Part shown: piece by piece, positions 11,301 to 21,409 of the stretch
How positions within the stretch are numbered: the first letter of the stretch is position 1
Layout of the letters: each line of letters begins with the position of its first letter
DNA from: Ehretia macrophylla
Taxonomy: Eukaryota; Streptophyta; Magnoliopsida; Boraginales; Ehretiaceae
Assembly (NCBI GenBank): GCA_037974665.1
Contig: CM075771.1
Location: 44,066,425-44,130,424 of the forward strand
DNA length: 64,000 nucleotides
Direction: 5' to 3'
Notes under the pieces: generated by a model
Told to the model about the DNA's origin: nothing
Databases searched by the model: none
What the model saw: the letters and a program-made list of their open reading frames with translations, nothing else
Program-made: the position numbers and the translations under genes

Positions 11301-13670
11301 AAAAGTTATAATCACCGGAGCGACGAATACCTGGTCACAAGCCCTACGCCTTCGGTTTGCGAGTCCAACCTCTACGTGAAGTGAATTTGTCTTGCCCAAG
11401 GTGCCATGGGATTCGGTAATAGAAATGTGATAGATTAGTTTGTCGTCCTTTTCGCGGCTCACGACATACGATCCGGGATGGAAAAACACCGAAAAAGAAA
11501 CAAAGTGTCCCAAAACTGATGAAAATTTTCAATTTTGAGCTCCGAACACAGGCGCAGCCAAGCAGGCTTGTTGCCCCTATCGTAGAGCTCTCGGAGAGCT
11601 TTCCAACGATATGATGTGCGACGCGTAACTCCTTACGGATCAAAAGTTATGGGCACCGGAGCGACGGATACCTGGTCAAAAGCCCCACGCCCTCTATTTG
11701 AGGGCCCAGCCTCTACGTGAAGTGAAGTTGTCTTGGCCAATGTGCCGTGGGATTCGGTAATAAAAATGTGATAGATTAGGTTGTCATCCTTTTCGGGCTC
11801 ATGACATACAATACGGGATAGAAAAATGGCACAAAAGAAGAAAAGTGTCCCGAAACTGATGAAAATTTTCAATTTTGGGCTCTGAAAATAGGCACAGCCG
11901 AGCAAGTTTGGTGCCCCCGTCGTAGAGCTCTCAGAAAGTTTTCCCACTATATGTTGTGCATCGTGTAACTCTTTACGGATCAAAAGTTATGGGCACCGGA
12001 GCGACGGATACCTGGTCACAAGCCCTACTTCCTCTGTTTGAGGGCCCATCCTCTACGTGAAGTGAAGTTGTCTTTCCCAAGGTGTCGTGGGATTCGGTAA
12101 TAAAAATGTGATGGATTAGGTTGTCGTCCATTTCGCGGCTCCCGAAGTACGATATGGGACGGAAAAACCGCGCAAAAGAAGAAAAGTTTCCTGAAACTGA
12201 TGAAAATGTTCGATTTTGGGCTATGAAAATAGGCGCAGTCGAGCAGGCTTGGCGCCCCCGTCGTAGAGCTCTCGAAAAGTTTTCCAACTGTATGCTGTGC
12301 GTCACGTAACTCTTTACGGATCAAAAGTTATGGGCACCGGAGCGACGGATACCTGGTCACAAGCCCCACACCCTCTGTTTGTGCGCCCAGCCTCTACGTG
12401 AAGTGAAGTTGTCTTGCCCAAGGTGTTGTGGGATTTGGTAATAGAAATATGATGGATCAGCTTGTCGCCCTTTTTGAGGCTCACGACGTACGATCCGGGA
12501 CGGAAAAATAGCACAAAAGATGAAAAGTATCCCGAAACTGATGAAAACATTTGATTTTGGGCTCCGAAAATAGGCACAGCTGAGCAGGCTTGGTGCCCCC
12601 ATCGTGGAGCTCACGGAGAGCTTTCCAACGGTATGTTGTGCGCTGCGTGACTCCTTACGGATCAAAAGTTATAATCACCGTAGCGACGGATACCTGGTCA
12701 CAAGCCCATCGCCCTCGGTTTGCGGGCCCAACCTCTACGTGAAGTGAAGTTGTCTTGCCCAAGGTGCCGTGGGATTTCGTAATAGAAATGTGATAGATTA
12801 GGTTGTCGTCCTTTTCGCGGCTCACGACATACGATCCGGGACAGAAAAACTGCGCAAAAGAAGAAAAGTGTCCCAAAACATATGAAAATGTTCAATTTTG
12901 GGCTCTGAAAACAGGCGCAGCCTAGTATGCTTGTTGCCCCCGTCGTAGAGCTCTCAGAGTGGTTTCCAACGGTATATTGTGCACTGCGTAACTCCTTACG
13001 GATCAAAAGTTAAGGGCTCTTGAGCGACGGATACTTGGTCACAAGCCCCATGCCCTCGGTTTGAGGGCCCAGCCTCTACGTGATGTGAAGTTGTCTTGCC
13101 CAAGGTGCCGTGGGATTCGGTAATAAAAATGTGATGGATTAGGTTGTCATCCTTTTGGCGGCTCATGACGTACGATACGGGACGGAAAAACAACGCAAAA
13201 GAAGAAAAGTGTCCCAAAACTGATGAAAATGTTCGATTTTGGGCTCTGAAAATAGGCGCAGCCGAGCAGGCTTGGTGCCCCCGTCGTAGACCTCTCAGAG
13301 AGTTTTCCAACTGTATGTTGTGCGTCGGGTAACTCCTTACGGATCAAAAGTTATGGGCACTAGAGCGACGGATACCTGGTCACAAGCCCCACGCCCTCTG
13401 TTTGCGCGCCCAGCCTCTACGTGAAGTGAAGTTGTCTTGCCCAAGGTGCCATGGGATTCAGTAATAGAAATGTGATGGATTAGCTTGTCGTCCTTTTCGA
13501 GGCTCACGACGCACGATTCGGGACGGAAAAATAGCGCAAAAAAAGAAAAGTGTCCCAAAACTGATGAAAACGTTCGATTTTGAGCTCCGAAAATCGGCGC
13601 AACCGAGCAGGCTCGGTGCCCCCGTCGTGGAGCTCACGGAGAGCTTTCCAACGGTATGCTGTGCGCTGCG

Positions 13671-13675
13671 TAACT
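13671..13675. repeat. Target-site duplication, left (TAACT)
   Basis: TAACT directly precedes the TG of the 5' LTR of element 1 and matches 26372-26376. It falls in the satellite string GCGTAACTCCTTACGG. Confidence 0.95.
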
Positions 13676-14373
13676 TGTGAGGCTCGACCTCGATTTGTAT
13701 GCAATACCTCGTTTTGTGTGCCCTAACCTAGAGTTGTGTGCCTTGACCAAGGTTTAAGAGTCGTGTCTCATTTTGCGTGCCTTGTGTTGAATTACATGCA
13801 TTTACTTGAAAAATGTGCATTTGTCTCGTAGTTCATGTCCTACCTTGTAGTGCGTGCCCTAAACCTAAGAAAACGTGCCCGCACGCTAATCAATAAAGAA
13901 TCCTACACAAAGCACTAGACTATAGAATAATTCTACAAACTCTACTAACTAATATTAAAATGGTAATTCAACTCACTAGAAGACGAAATTTCACCAAAAG
14001 CTAAACATTCTTATTCTTTATTCTTTATTCTTTTGCACATTCCAAGCACGCAATAAAATAAGCTCAAACAAGACAAAAAAAATTCAGATTTGATCAAGCC
14101 TTGGCCGACCATGTGAAGGGTTTTGTGCATGCTTTGCAATTTCAAAATCAAACTTAGACAAGTTATGACACAATGCAAAAAAAAAAAAAAAATGAAATCA
14201 AGCATTATTTTATCCTCCACCATGCTTCACCTTTTCGATCCATTCAATGCCCATGCTAGACAATTCAAAATATGCTCTTGAAGACACAAATCAGAAATTT
14301 TGAAGCTCAAGGCCGACACACTCACAAACACCAACATTTCATTCTTTTCAAACATTCTCTGAAGCTCTCAACT

Positions 14374-14389
14374 CCTCTCTCTCTCTCTT
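14374..14389. repeat. CT microsatellite in the 5' LTR of element 1
   Basis: A run of CT dinucleotides followed by TTGGCC. The other LTRs carry it too, as GA on the opposite strand in element 2 and the solo LTR, so it was present in the family ancestor. Confidence 0.85.
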
Positions 14390-14879
14390 GGCCTAGGCTT
14401 CTTCATCACTCTCCATAGCTTAAGCTCATCATCCCAAGGTTCATCTAGACACTCAAGGCCCTAGGAAGCTCGACCAAACAAGCTGGAAGCAAAGAGACAT
14501 GCATGCAAGCTCATAGAACACTCATTCGGCCCTAGGTATGTTTGATAGCTTTTCTTTCATCTCCCTTTTGTTCTAACCACATGCACATACTAAGGACATG
14601 GTAACTCAGCTAGGAATTAAAGAAATCAAGCATTATCCCTGGGCCAAACAAGGAGAGAAGACCATTTGTGCATCTTCAAGAGTTTTGAGCATCATTTGTT
14701 GTCAATAGGCTAAGGTGAGGGTTAATCCTTTTTAAAAGCTTTCAAAAACCACATGCATGCCTTTATATGTCTATTATTACCTCTGTACTTGTGGTATGTG
14801 TGTGTACATGAGCTTTTGTAACCATGCATGGTAAGATATTTAGCTAGACTTTGAAGATAGGTGAAATCGCGAAAATGGC

Positions 14880-15290
14880 AGATTTCTGACTTGTTAGGGC
14901 GAAGTGAAGTTGGCCTGGTATATGATGTTGAAAATGCATGAATATTAGCTGGCAACTAGTTTTGCTAGTTCTGAGCATTTTTCGTAGAAATAGGCCAAGG
15001 CCAATTTTGAATCTAAGGTCTCCAAAATGGCAAAACATCGAAGGGTGTCTAAAATTGGAAAATCTGGGAAAATGTAGCAGGTTTTTGGCAGTTCACTGAC
15101 CTTGTGGAACGAACCAGTTTTGACTTAGTAAATGATATCTAAAATGCATAAAATTTGGTACGTTTCTAGATGTTTCAGTTCTGGACATTTTTTCCAGAAA
15201 TAGACCAAAGCCAATTCTGACCCTAAGACCCTAACAAATGACAAGTATTGAAATGTGTTCAAATATGGACAGTTTTGCGTAGTCTCACGG
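14880..15290. repeat. Imperfect tandem duplication (about 210 bp) inside the LTR
   Basis: Two diverged copies follow each other. Each has a TTGTTAGGGCGAA / CTTGTGGAACGAA start, AAAATGCAT (14931 and 15141), an AGTTCTG segment, GAAATAG-CCAA-GCCAATT, and a segment of AAAATGACAAGTATTG type. The offset is 210 bp. The same arrangement is in the other LTRs (for example 24040-24420 and, reversed, 47540-47940). Confidence 0.6.
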
Positions 15291-17233
15291 TTTTGGCTAT
15301 AACTCTTGAATCCAAACTCCAAATGATGAAAGGTTTGTTTCTGAATTTAGTTCACTTAATAAGATTTAATGTGAGATTTGGTTCATGGAAATTGGAGATT
15401 GTTTGCTTGTTTAAATGATTGTGGGAAAATAGACCATTGCAGTGAGGTTTTTATCTAGTGATATGCTTTGAAAATTATTGTAACTTCTCTTGTGGTATTA
15501 AATGCTTGGGATTGTGGCACTTGGATGTTTTGTGGACTGTTTTGGATGATTGAGGATGTTTTAATTAATCGTTGCATGGTTTGGGTTTAATTACATGACA
15601 AATTGAGGCTTAATCGCTCGTGTAAGCATGAATTGAAACCCTATTAACTATGAAATCTCGCTAAGTGATGATCATATGATTAATGTGTTTAATTTTGAAA
15701 TTAGTGGGCTGCCTAAGAAATGTTAAGTATGCTTGAAATGTGATTCCAATGGTTACATGTTGACAAGTATACCTTTCTTGCACTCAGTCTTACGTAGACG
15801 TTGTTGCATGTTGTATGACCTTATTATTTGATTACGTGAACCCTGAAATGAGTTATATGACTTAATTTACATGTGTTACATGGCTGCCCATTTAATATTC
15901 ATGTAACTCCATGTGCCTTACAAGTGAAATTGCCTGTCATAGCATGCCTCGCGTGTTTACTTGTCAATGTGTGATCTTATGACTACTCGGAAGCAACCTA
16001 CTTTGTTGTCCTCCTAACGTCATATATTAAATGTCATAAAAGTGTATTGCATACAAGGTTGCAACCTTTCATTTTGGCATGGTAGCGTTTCACGCACACT
16101 GGGTGGCATCGGGCTTGCTGGTGCAACCGTGACTACCATTGTCTAATTCCCTCTCTCGCTTAGGGGCTAGACTTCCTCGGAGAGTTGGGTCATAGGATTT
16201 CGGGGTACATCCGGAGTACACCCATTTGGCGTGATAAGTGGATGAGTTGAAGTCGGCCGCAACAACTGAAACTGGAAATGAACTGAGAACAAAAGCTCAC
16301 CGTATCCTTTTCACTATGTGTATAAGTACTCTCACTTGGTTCCTAGAGGACTTCGGGGAGGAAAGACGGGTAATTGTGTTCTTTTATTTTTATATTACCT
16401 TATGAACTTACTTGTGTTATATGTCATGCTTTCAAAAGGGTTTTTCATAAGTTGAACCGGAAAAAGAGTTTCAAAACTTATTTTTCGTTCCCCATCACTG
16501 AGTTCATAAGGACTCACCCTCTTTTATCATCTTAGGTGAAGAAGATCAGGAACAGGTACCTGAGAATAACGTGCATGTCGATGACTCTTTGGAGTGATTG
16601 CCTGCCCTACGTGCCTTACTTGACTGTGGCTATTTTGTGAACGATATGTTGCTTTGAAGACTATTTCTTATGCTACTTGTTGTCGTTATTATAAATGACC
16701 CCCGTCGTAATTTGGGGTCTAATTTTGATTTGTACTGATATTAACTAGACAAACACCCTATTTGCTTATTTTGCTACTTTGATTGGTTACCACTGTAGGC
16801 TTATGAAGTATTAGGTAAGAGATAAGTAAAATGAATCCATCCAATCTTAAGCAGGTACTCATTTGCAAGCTAAGATTAACAAGTACTTGTGTAACAGGGA
16901 TTAACAAACAAACGAGATATAGTTATCATGCTAGGTTGTTAATCAAACGAGACTTCGAGATAACTAGTAGGTGTTTCGATCGGTGATAAATAGTAATCTT
17001 AGTTGGAAATGAATTTGAGATTGAAAGTTTGAGGCCTTTAGAAAATTAGGTCAAACTAAAGAGCCCAATTACAGCCGTTATGCTGCCAGTTTTTCAGAGA
17101 ATTTTGGAGTTCTAGGCTAATGTTTAGTGTTAAACCTTAATGAACGATTAGGTACATAAAATGATATGAATGTTTAGATCACATCCTAGTCAAACCTCTA
17201 TAGGTCGGGTTGGGGCGTGACACCATATATTAA

Positions 17234-17245
17234 TGGTATCAGAGC
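17234..17245 (+). other. Primer-binding site of element 1
   Basis: TGGTATCAGAGC is complementary to the 3' end of plant initiator Met-tRNA. It begins 11 nt after the LTR terminus as fixed by the duplication, a somewhat wide gap. The stretch from here to 17501 is the untranslated leader; I see nothing else in it. Confidence 0.9.
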
Positions 17246-17501
17246 TTAGATTGCTTAAGTTGGGTTTTACTCTCGGACCGTGGGTAGAAGCCTTAAGATT
17301 ATCGGGATGACTTGTTTATGTGTGTTATTGTGTGACAATATCAATTGTGTCTTCTCTGTTTCTATGTGCTTTTGTGATTAACATGTCTCAACTGTTTCGA
17401 GAATTGTATGTCTATGTAAAATTGTATGTTGCATACCTTACACATTAAATTCTTGTTTTATCATATTCCAATAAATTGAACATTATAATATGTGCCTATA
17501 G

Positions 17502-18410
17502 ATGGCTGGCCCCAGTACCCGCAATACCAATAGGAGCGATGAGCCTCAAGGAGCCGGAGATGCTCATCAAACTAACCCCGGCATGGCTATGTTTAACATG
17601 ATGGCAAATGCTATGGATCGTGTGTCGCGAGTGATGGAACGTCAAGATGCACGTGAAGCAAACAACAACAACAATAACAGGAATGGTGGTAACAATGGGA
17701 GAAACAACAGAATGCGGAAGTTCCTTGACTTTCACCCGTCCAAATTCTACAGGAAAGCTGATGATGAAAAGGCAGAGCCTTGGCTGTCTGAGATTGAAAG
17801 GATTTTCAAACCACTTGACTATACTGATGAAGAAAAGGTTGAGTTCGCTGTGTTCCTATTGCATGGGGATGCTGAGCATTGGTGGCACACTGTGGAGGCA
17901 CTTTGGGAAACCGATCATACACCCCGCTTGTGGGGTAATTTCGTTAAGGCATTCAAGGAGAAATACGTACCTGTAGTTTTTAGGCAGAGGCGAATTGAGG
18001 AATTCATGCACTTGAACCAGGGTAACATGACAGTGGCCCAGTATGAGGCTCGTTTTGACCGACTGTCCCGTTATGCTCAATACATGGTCAGTACCCCTGA
18101 GGCGAAGATGTGGAAATTTACGAATGGGTTGAGGCCAGAAATTCAAGATCAGTTGGCTTCGCATGACTTTACTACTTATTTTGCTCTTCTTGTTGTTGCC
18201 TCCCAAGTTGAGAAGAGGAAACTTGATAGAGCCGGTTCGAGCCAGCCGAACAAGAAACCATATCAGCCTCCAGGACAACAGAGGAAATTCCAGACCCAAA
18301 GTCGTAGTCAGGGCCAGAGCCAGAACAGACCAGTCAATAACCATGGCCTGACTAAAGCACCCTCAGCCTCTTCCACCCATGGATCCACAGGTAGTTCACC
18401 CGCTTCTTAG
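17502..18410 (+). pseudogene. gag: gag of element 1, truncated by a stop
   Basis: Encodes the structural capsid precursor that packages the element's RNA. The start ATG at 17502 opens with MAGPSTRNTNRS. Residues about 75-200 carry the plant Ty3/gypsy Gag core ([43 protein letters not shown], then a [12 protein letters not shown] segment), followed by a Gln/Ser/Pro-rich linker. A TAG at 18408-18410 replaces a Gln codon (element 2 reads ATQSVS here) and cuts the frame just before the zinc knuckles, which continue in the same frame downstream. In relatives gag and pol form one long frame, so this stop is damage and not a natural gag/pol boundary. Confidence 0.9.
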
Positions 18411-19552
18411 TCCATCCACTATTCTTACTGTGACAAGAAGGGTCACACCGAGGCCCAGTGCTGGAGGAAGTCAGGACGATGCGTGCGCTGTGGTAGTGAT
18501 AAGCACCAGATCAAGGATTGCCCTAAATGGCAAGGAGGACAAAATCAGATTAAACCAGCTGGTAGAGGCAAGACTCCAATCCCTAGAGTTCAGGCTCGAG
18601 CTTATGCTATTGAGTGCGAGGAACTTCCTGAGGAGACTGCTGTTGTTGAGGGTACATTCTTGATACTGAATCAACCTGTTAGGGTGCTAATTGATCCAGG
18701 TGCTACTCATTCATTTATTACTCCCTTATGTGTGCAACGTGTGAAATTACGAGTTGTATGTTTGCCTTATGTAGTAGAAGTTGGTACTCCGATGGGTTCT
18801 AAACTTGTTACTCACTCAGCTTGTAAAGCATGTAAAATCCAAATTAAGGATAGGGAATTCTCAGCCAATCTTATAGTATTACCCTTTCGAGACTATGAAG
18901 TCATCTTAGGGATGGATTGGTTGGCAAAGCATCATGCCCAACTAGATTGTCGAACGAAGATTGTAACTTTCCAGATACCTGGTCAACCAATATTGGAGGT
19001 AATGGGTTGAAGTGACTTCACCGGGAGTTCCATCATTTCATCTACGAAAGCAGTGAAATCCTTGAGAAAAGGGTGTAGTGGATACTTAGCTTACCTCATC
19101 AACAAGCCGTCGGACAAAGTTAAGTTGGAGGAGATGCCAGTGATTAAATATTATACGGATGTGTTTCCAGAAGAATTGCCCGGTTTACCCCCGAATCGGG
19201 AGATCGAGTTCATAATAGAATTACTACCTGGCACCCAGCCGATATCTAAAGCTCCCTATCGTATAGCACTAGCCGAGCTACAAGAATTGAAGGACCAATT
19301 GCAAGGATTGTTGAAGAAAGGGTTTGTTCAACCAAGTTCTTCTCCGTGGGGTGCACCAGTCCTATTTGTAAAGAAGAAAGATGGAACGTTGAGGCTATGC
19401 ATCGATTACTGAGGATTGAACCAAGTGACCGTCAAGAATAAATATCCACTTCCACTGATCGACGAGTTGTTTGATCAACTTCAAGGAGCAAAAGTGTATT
19501 CGAAGCTCGACTTGAGGCAAGGGTACTATCAGTTGCGGATCAAAAAAGATGA
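18411..19552 (+). pseudogene. pol: pol of element 1: zinc knuckles, protease, N-terminal reverse transcriptase
   Basis: Continues the gag frame. The first knuckle has lost its first Cys (Tyr in YSYCDKKGH); the second, CVRCGSDKHQIKDC, is intact (CX2CX4HX4C). The protease centre is [10 protein letters not shown] with its catalytic Asp codon at 18693, followed by an [11 protein letters not shown] segment typical of plant Ty3/gypsy proteases. A TGA at 19008-19010 replaces Arg in the linker. The reverse transcriptase start follows ([32 protein letters not shown]), then TGA at 19410-19412 in place of the conserved Arg, then [15 protein letters not shown] and [13 protein letters not shown] with the first catalytic Asp at 19509. 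The domain is interrupted at 19553 by a nested element. Confidence 0.9.
19548..19552. repeat. Left duplication of the nested element (GATGA)
   Basis: GATGA pairs with GAGGA at 20327-20331 with one mismatch. The uninterrupted reverse transcriptase in element 2 has one copy only (GAAGATGTG in the equivalent place), so the intervening 774 bp plus 5 bp are extra. Confidence 0.75.
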
Positions 19553-19802
19553 TGTAACGCCCCGAACCAACGCACCCATGCCTACAGGATACACCCCACC
19601 CATAGGGGACGAGCGTGCACCGAGGCCATGGCGTAAGGACCCGGAAGCGCACTATGCACGTATTGTCCGCTTTGGTGCCCAAACACCTCACGATTTTGTC
19701 GCTTCCCAGCCACTGCCGGGAAAACACGCGTGCATGATACAAGAAGACTTCCCCTTATATCTAGCAGCCCAAAGACCTCTGCGTCCGATGTGGGATATTA
19801 CA

Positions 19803-19815
19803 TCCGCCCCTCCTT
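19803..19815 (-). other. Polypurine tract of the nested TRIM-like element
   Basis: Minus-strand AAGGAGGGGCGGA directly precedes the 250-bp repeat, as expected for the plus-strand primer of reverse transcription. Confidence 0.65.
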
Positions 19816-19853
19816 GGGGACCCAGCGTCCTCGCTGGCCATGCGAACGTGTCG

Positions 19854-19865
19854 GCTCTGATACCA
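19854..19865 (-). other. Primer-binding site of the nested TRIM-like element
   Basis: GCTCTGATACCA is the reverse complement of TGGTATCAGAGC. It lies 4 bp from the repeat at 19870, as expected next to a 5' LTR on the minus strand. Confidence 0.75.
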
Positions 19866-20326
19866 CCTTTGTAACGCCCCGAATCAACGCACCCACGCCT
19901 GCAGGATACACCCTGCCCATAGGGGATGAGCGTGCACCGAGGCCATGGTGTACAGACCCGAAAGCGCACTATGAACGTATTGTCCGCTTTGGTGCCCATA
20001 CACTTCACGATTTTGTCGCCTCCCAGCCACTGCCAGGAAAACGCGTGTGCACGATACAAGGAGACTTCCCCTTATATCTAGCAGCCCAAAGACCTCCGCG
20101 TCCGATGTGGGATATTACACCGGAAGATTTGGAAGTGAGAGAGCTAGATATAAGAGTTAGTCTCTTATATCAGCCCAGGGCCCTTTTGAGAAGAGATTCT
20201 CGAGAGGACAAAACCGTGAGGGGCCTGTGCCTGCGGGCCAGGGACTGCCAATAGCGGAAAATTCCTGGGTAGTGACGGCTCGGTGAGAATCTGCGTGGGC
20301 TCCACGTGGGGAGTCGGGTCGTTACA

Positions 20327-21409
20327 GAGGATGTGCCTAAAATGGATTTTAGGACGAGATATGGGCATTATGAATTTGTGGTGATGCCATTTGGGTTAAC
20401 TAATGCCCCTGCAGCTTTTATGGACTTGATGCACAGGGTGTTTCAACCTTACTTGGACCAATTTGTAGTGATCTTTATTGATAATATTTTGGTATACTCG
20501 AAATCTGAGGCTGAGCACGAACAACATCTGCGATTAGTATTGCAGAAACTTCAGGAGCATCAATTGTATGCAAAGTTTAGCAAATGCGAATTTTGGTTGC
20601 GGCAGATTGCATTCTTGGGGCACATTATATCCCAAGAGGGAATAGCGGTGGACCCAGCAAAGATAGAAGCGGTGATGTCTTGGAAGAAGCCGAAAAATGT
20701 TACGGAAGTTCGGAGTTTTCTTGGTTTAGCAAGCTATTACCGGAGATTCGTGAAGGATTTTTCAAAGATTGTAGGACCGCTTACAAAGCTCACTCAAAAG
20801 AAAACAAAGTTCGTGTGGGATGACAAGTGTAAGAACAGCTTTCAGGAACTAAAGAAAAGATTGACTACTACACCTATTCTTGCATTGCCTGAAGGGAGTC
20901 AAGGTTTTGTAATCTATAGCGATGCTTCAAAGGAAGGACTGGGTTGTGTGTTGATGCAAAATGGTAGAGTGATTGCGTATGCCTCTAGGAAGCCCAAGCC
21001 GTATGAATTGAACTACCCGACGCATGATTTGGAGTTATCGGCTATTGTGTTTGCACTCAAGAAATGGAGGCACTATCTGTGGGGTAACAAGTTTGAGGTG
21101 TTTACTGATCACAAGAGCTTGAAGTACTTGTTCTCACAAAAAGAGTTGAACATGAGACAAAGGCGGTGGATGGAGCTTGATGATTATAAATGCACAATCA
21201 ATTATGTGCCCGGTAAAGCAAATGTAGTTGCAGATGCCTTAAGTCGGAAAGCGAGCATGGCAAAATTGGAAGTTAAGGTGCAGGAGTTGTTAGAGGAAGC
21301 ATTTTCGTGGAATCCACAATTGACTCAAAAAGGGTTATTATTTGCCACTACACAAGTTCAATTGGCCTTGTTGTTTGAATTACAAGAGGCTCAACAGAAA
21401 GACCAATAG
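20327..21409 (+). pseudogene. pol: pol of element 1: C-terminal reverse transcriptase and RNase H
   Basis: Resumes after the nested element in a shifted frame, matching 779 added bases. Reverse transcriptase motifs include [18 protein letters not shown] and [12 protein letters not shown]. The catalytic pair is normally Asp-Asp; here the second is Asn (AAT at 20483-20485), which by itself should abolish polymerisation. [11 protein letters not shown] and [19 protein letters not shown] follow. RNase H shows [25 protein letters not shown] and [10 protein letters not shown], then an [17 protein letters not shown] tail. A TAG at 21407-21409 replaces a Gln codon in the linker to integrase. Element 2 keeps Asp-Asp at the equivalent place. 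Confidence 0.92.

Larger units (their letters stand above)
1043..13675. repeat. Satellite block 1: about 37 tandem units of ~341 bp
   Basis: Head-to-tail repeats all in the same orientation. The landmark CTTACGGATCAAAAG recurs with spacings of 340-341 bp (for example 1121, 1461, 1802, 2143, and later 7209, 7550, 7891). Each unit carries, in order: GTTATGGGCACCGGAGCGAC, a GGCCCAGCCTCTACGTG segment, GTGAAGTGAAGTTGTC, a CGACGTACGATCC segment, a purine-rich CAAAAGAAGAAAAG tract, TTCGATTTTGGGCTCC, and a dyad near GAGCTCTCGGAGAGC. Copies differ from each other visibly, mostly by single-base changes. Open frames of 60-116 codons recur on both strands in every unit. The period is not a multiple of three, no start or product is common to all units, and stops vary, so I treat these frames as by-products of the repeat. 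Confidence 0.95.
13676..17222 (+). repeat. 5' LTR of element 1
   Basis: Starts TGTGAGGCTCGACC and ends GGGGCGTGACA. From the start it holds the degenerate ~22-bp repeat string (to about 13870), an AT-rich stretch, a CT microsatellite (14374-14389), an imperfect 210-bp internal duplication (about 14880-15290), and a GC-richer part near the 3' end containing GGGGTACATCCGGAGTACAC (about 16200). I could not fix a TATA box, transcription start or polyadenylation site. No convincing gene lies within. Confidence 0.93.
19553..20326 (-). mobile_element. Nested TRIM-like small LTR element inside the reverse transcriptase
   Basis: 774 bp with TGTAACG...CGTTACA ends. Two near-identical 250-bp copies (19553-19802 and 19870-20119) each begin TGTAACGCCCCGAA and end GATATTACA. 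On the minus strand they read as LTRs starting TGTAATATCCCACATCGG. The 67 bp between them hold, on the minus strand, a Met-tRNA primer site and a purine tract just before the second LTR: the plan of a terminal-repeat retrotransposon in miniature with no coding capacity. An extra 207 bp (20120-20326) lies between the upstream LTR and the duplication and has no counterpart at the other end. Either the true LTR is 457 bp and one copy is truncated, or the element is composite. Open frames here have no known domain. Confidence 0.75.

Noticed and set aside
1122-13704. Dozens of 60-116 codon open frames on both strands as a family of small genes
   Set aside because: They repeat with the 341-bp satellite, change frame from unit to unit, lack shared starts and stops, and have no known domain. 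They are by-products of the tandem repeat.
17234-17245. Part of a tRNA gene (TGGTATCAGAGC)
   Set aside because: Only the 12 bases complementary to the tRNA 3' end are present, next to an LTR; no cloverleaf can be formed.
19730-20254. 174-codon open frame as a host or viral gene
   Set aside because: It spans the two non-coding 250-bp repeats and the primer site of the nested TRIM-like element and shows no domain.
19553-20326. Cassandra-type TRIM carrying 5S rRNA sequence
   Set aside because: I found no 5S promoter-like sequence in the 250-bp repeats or between them.
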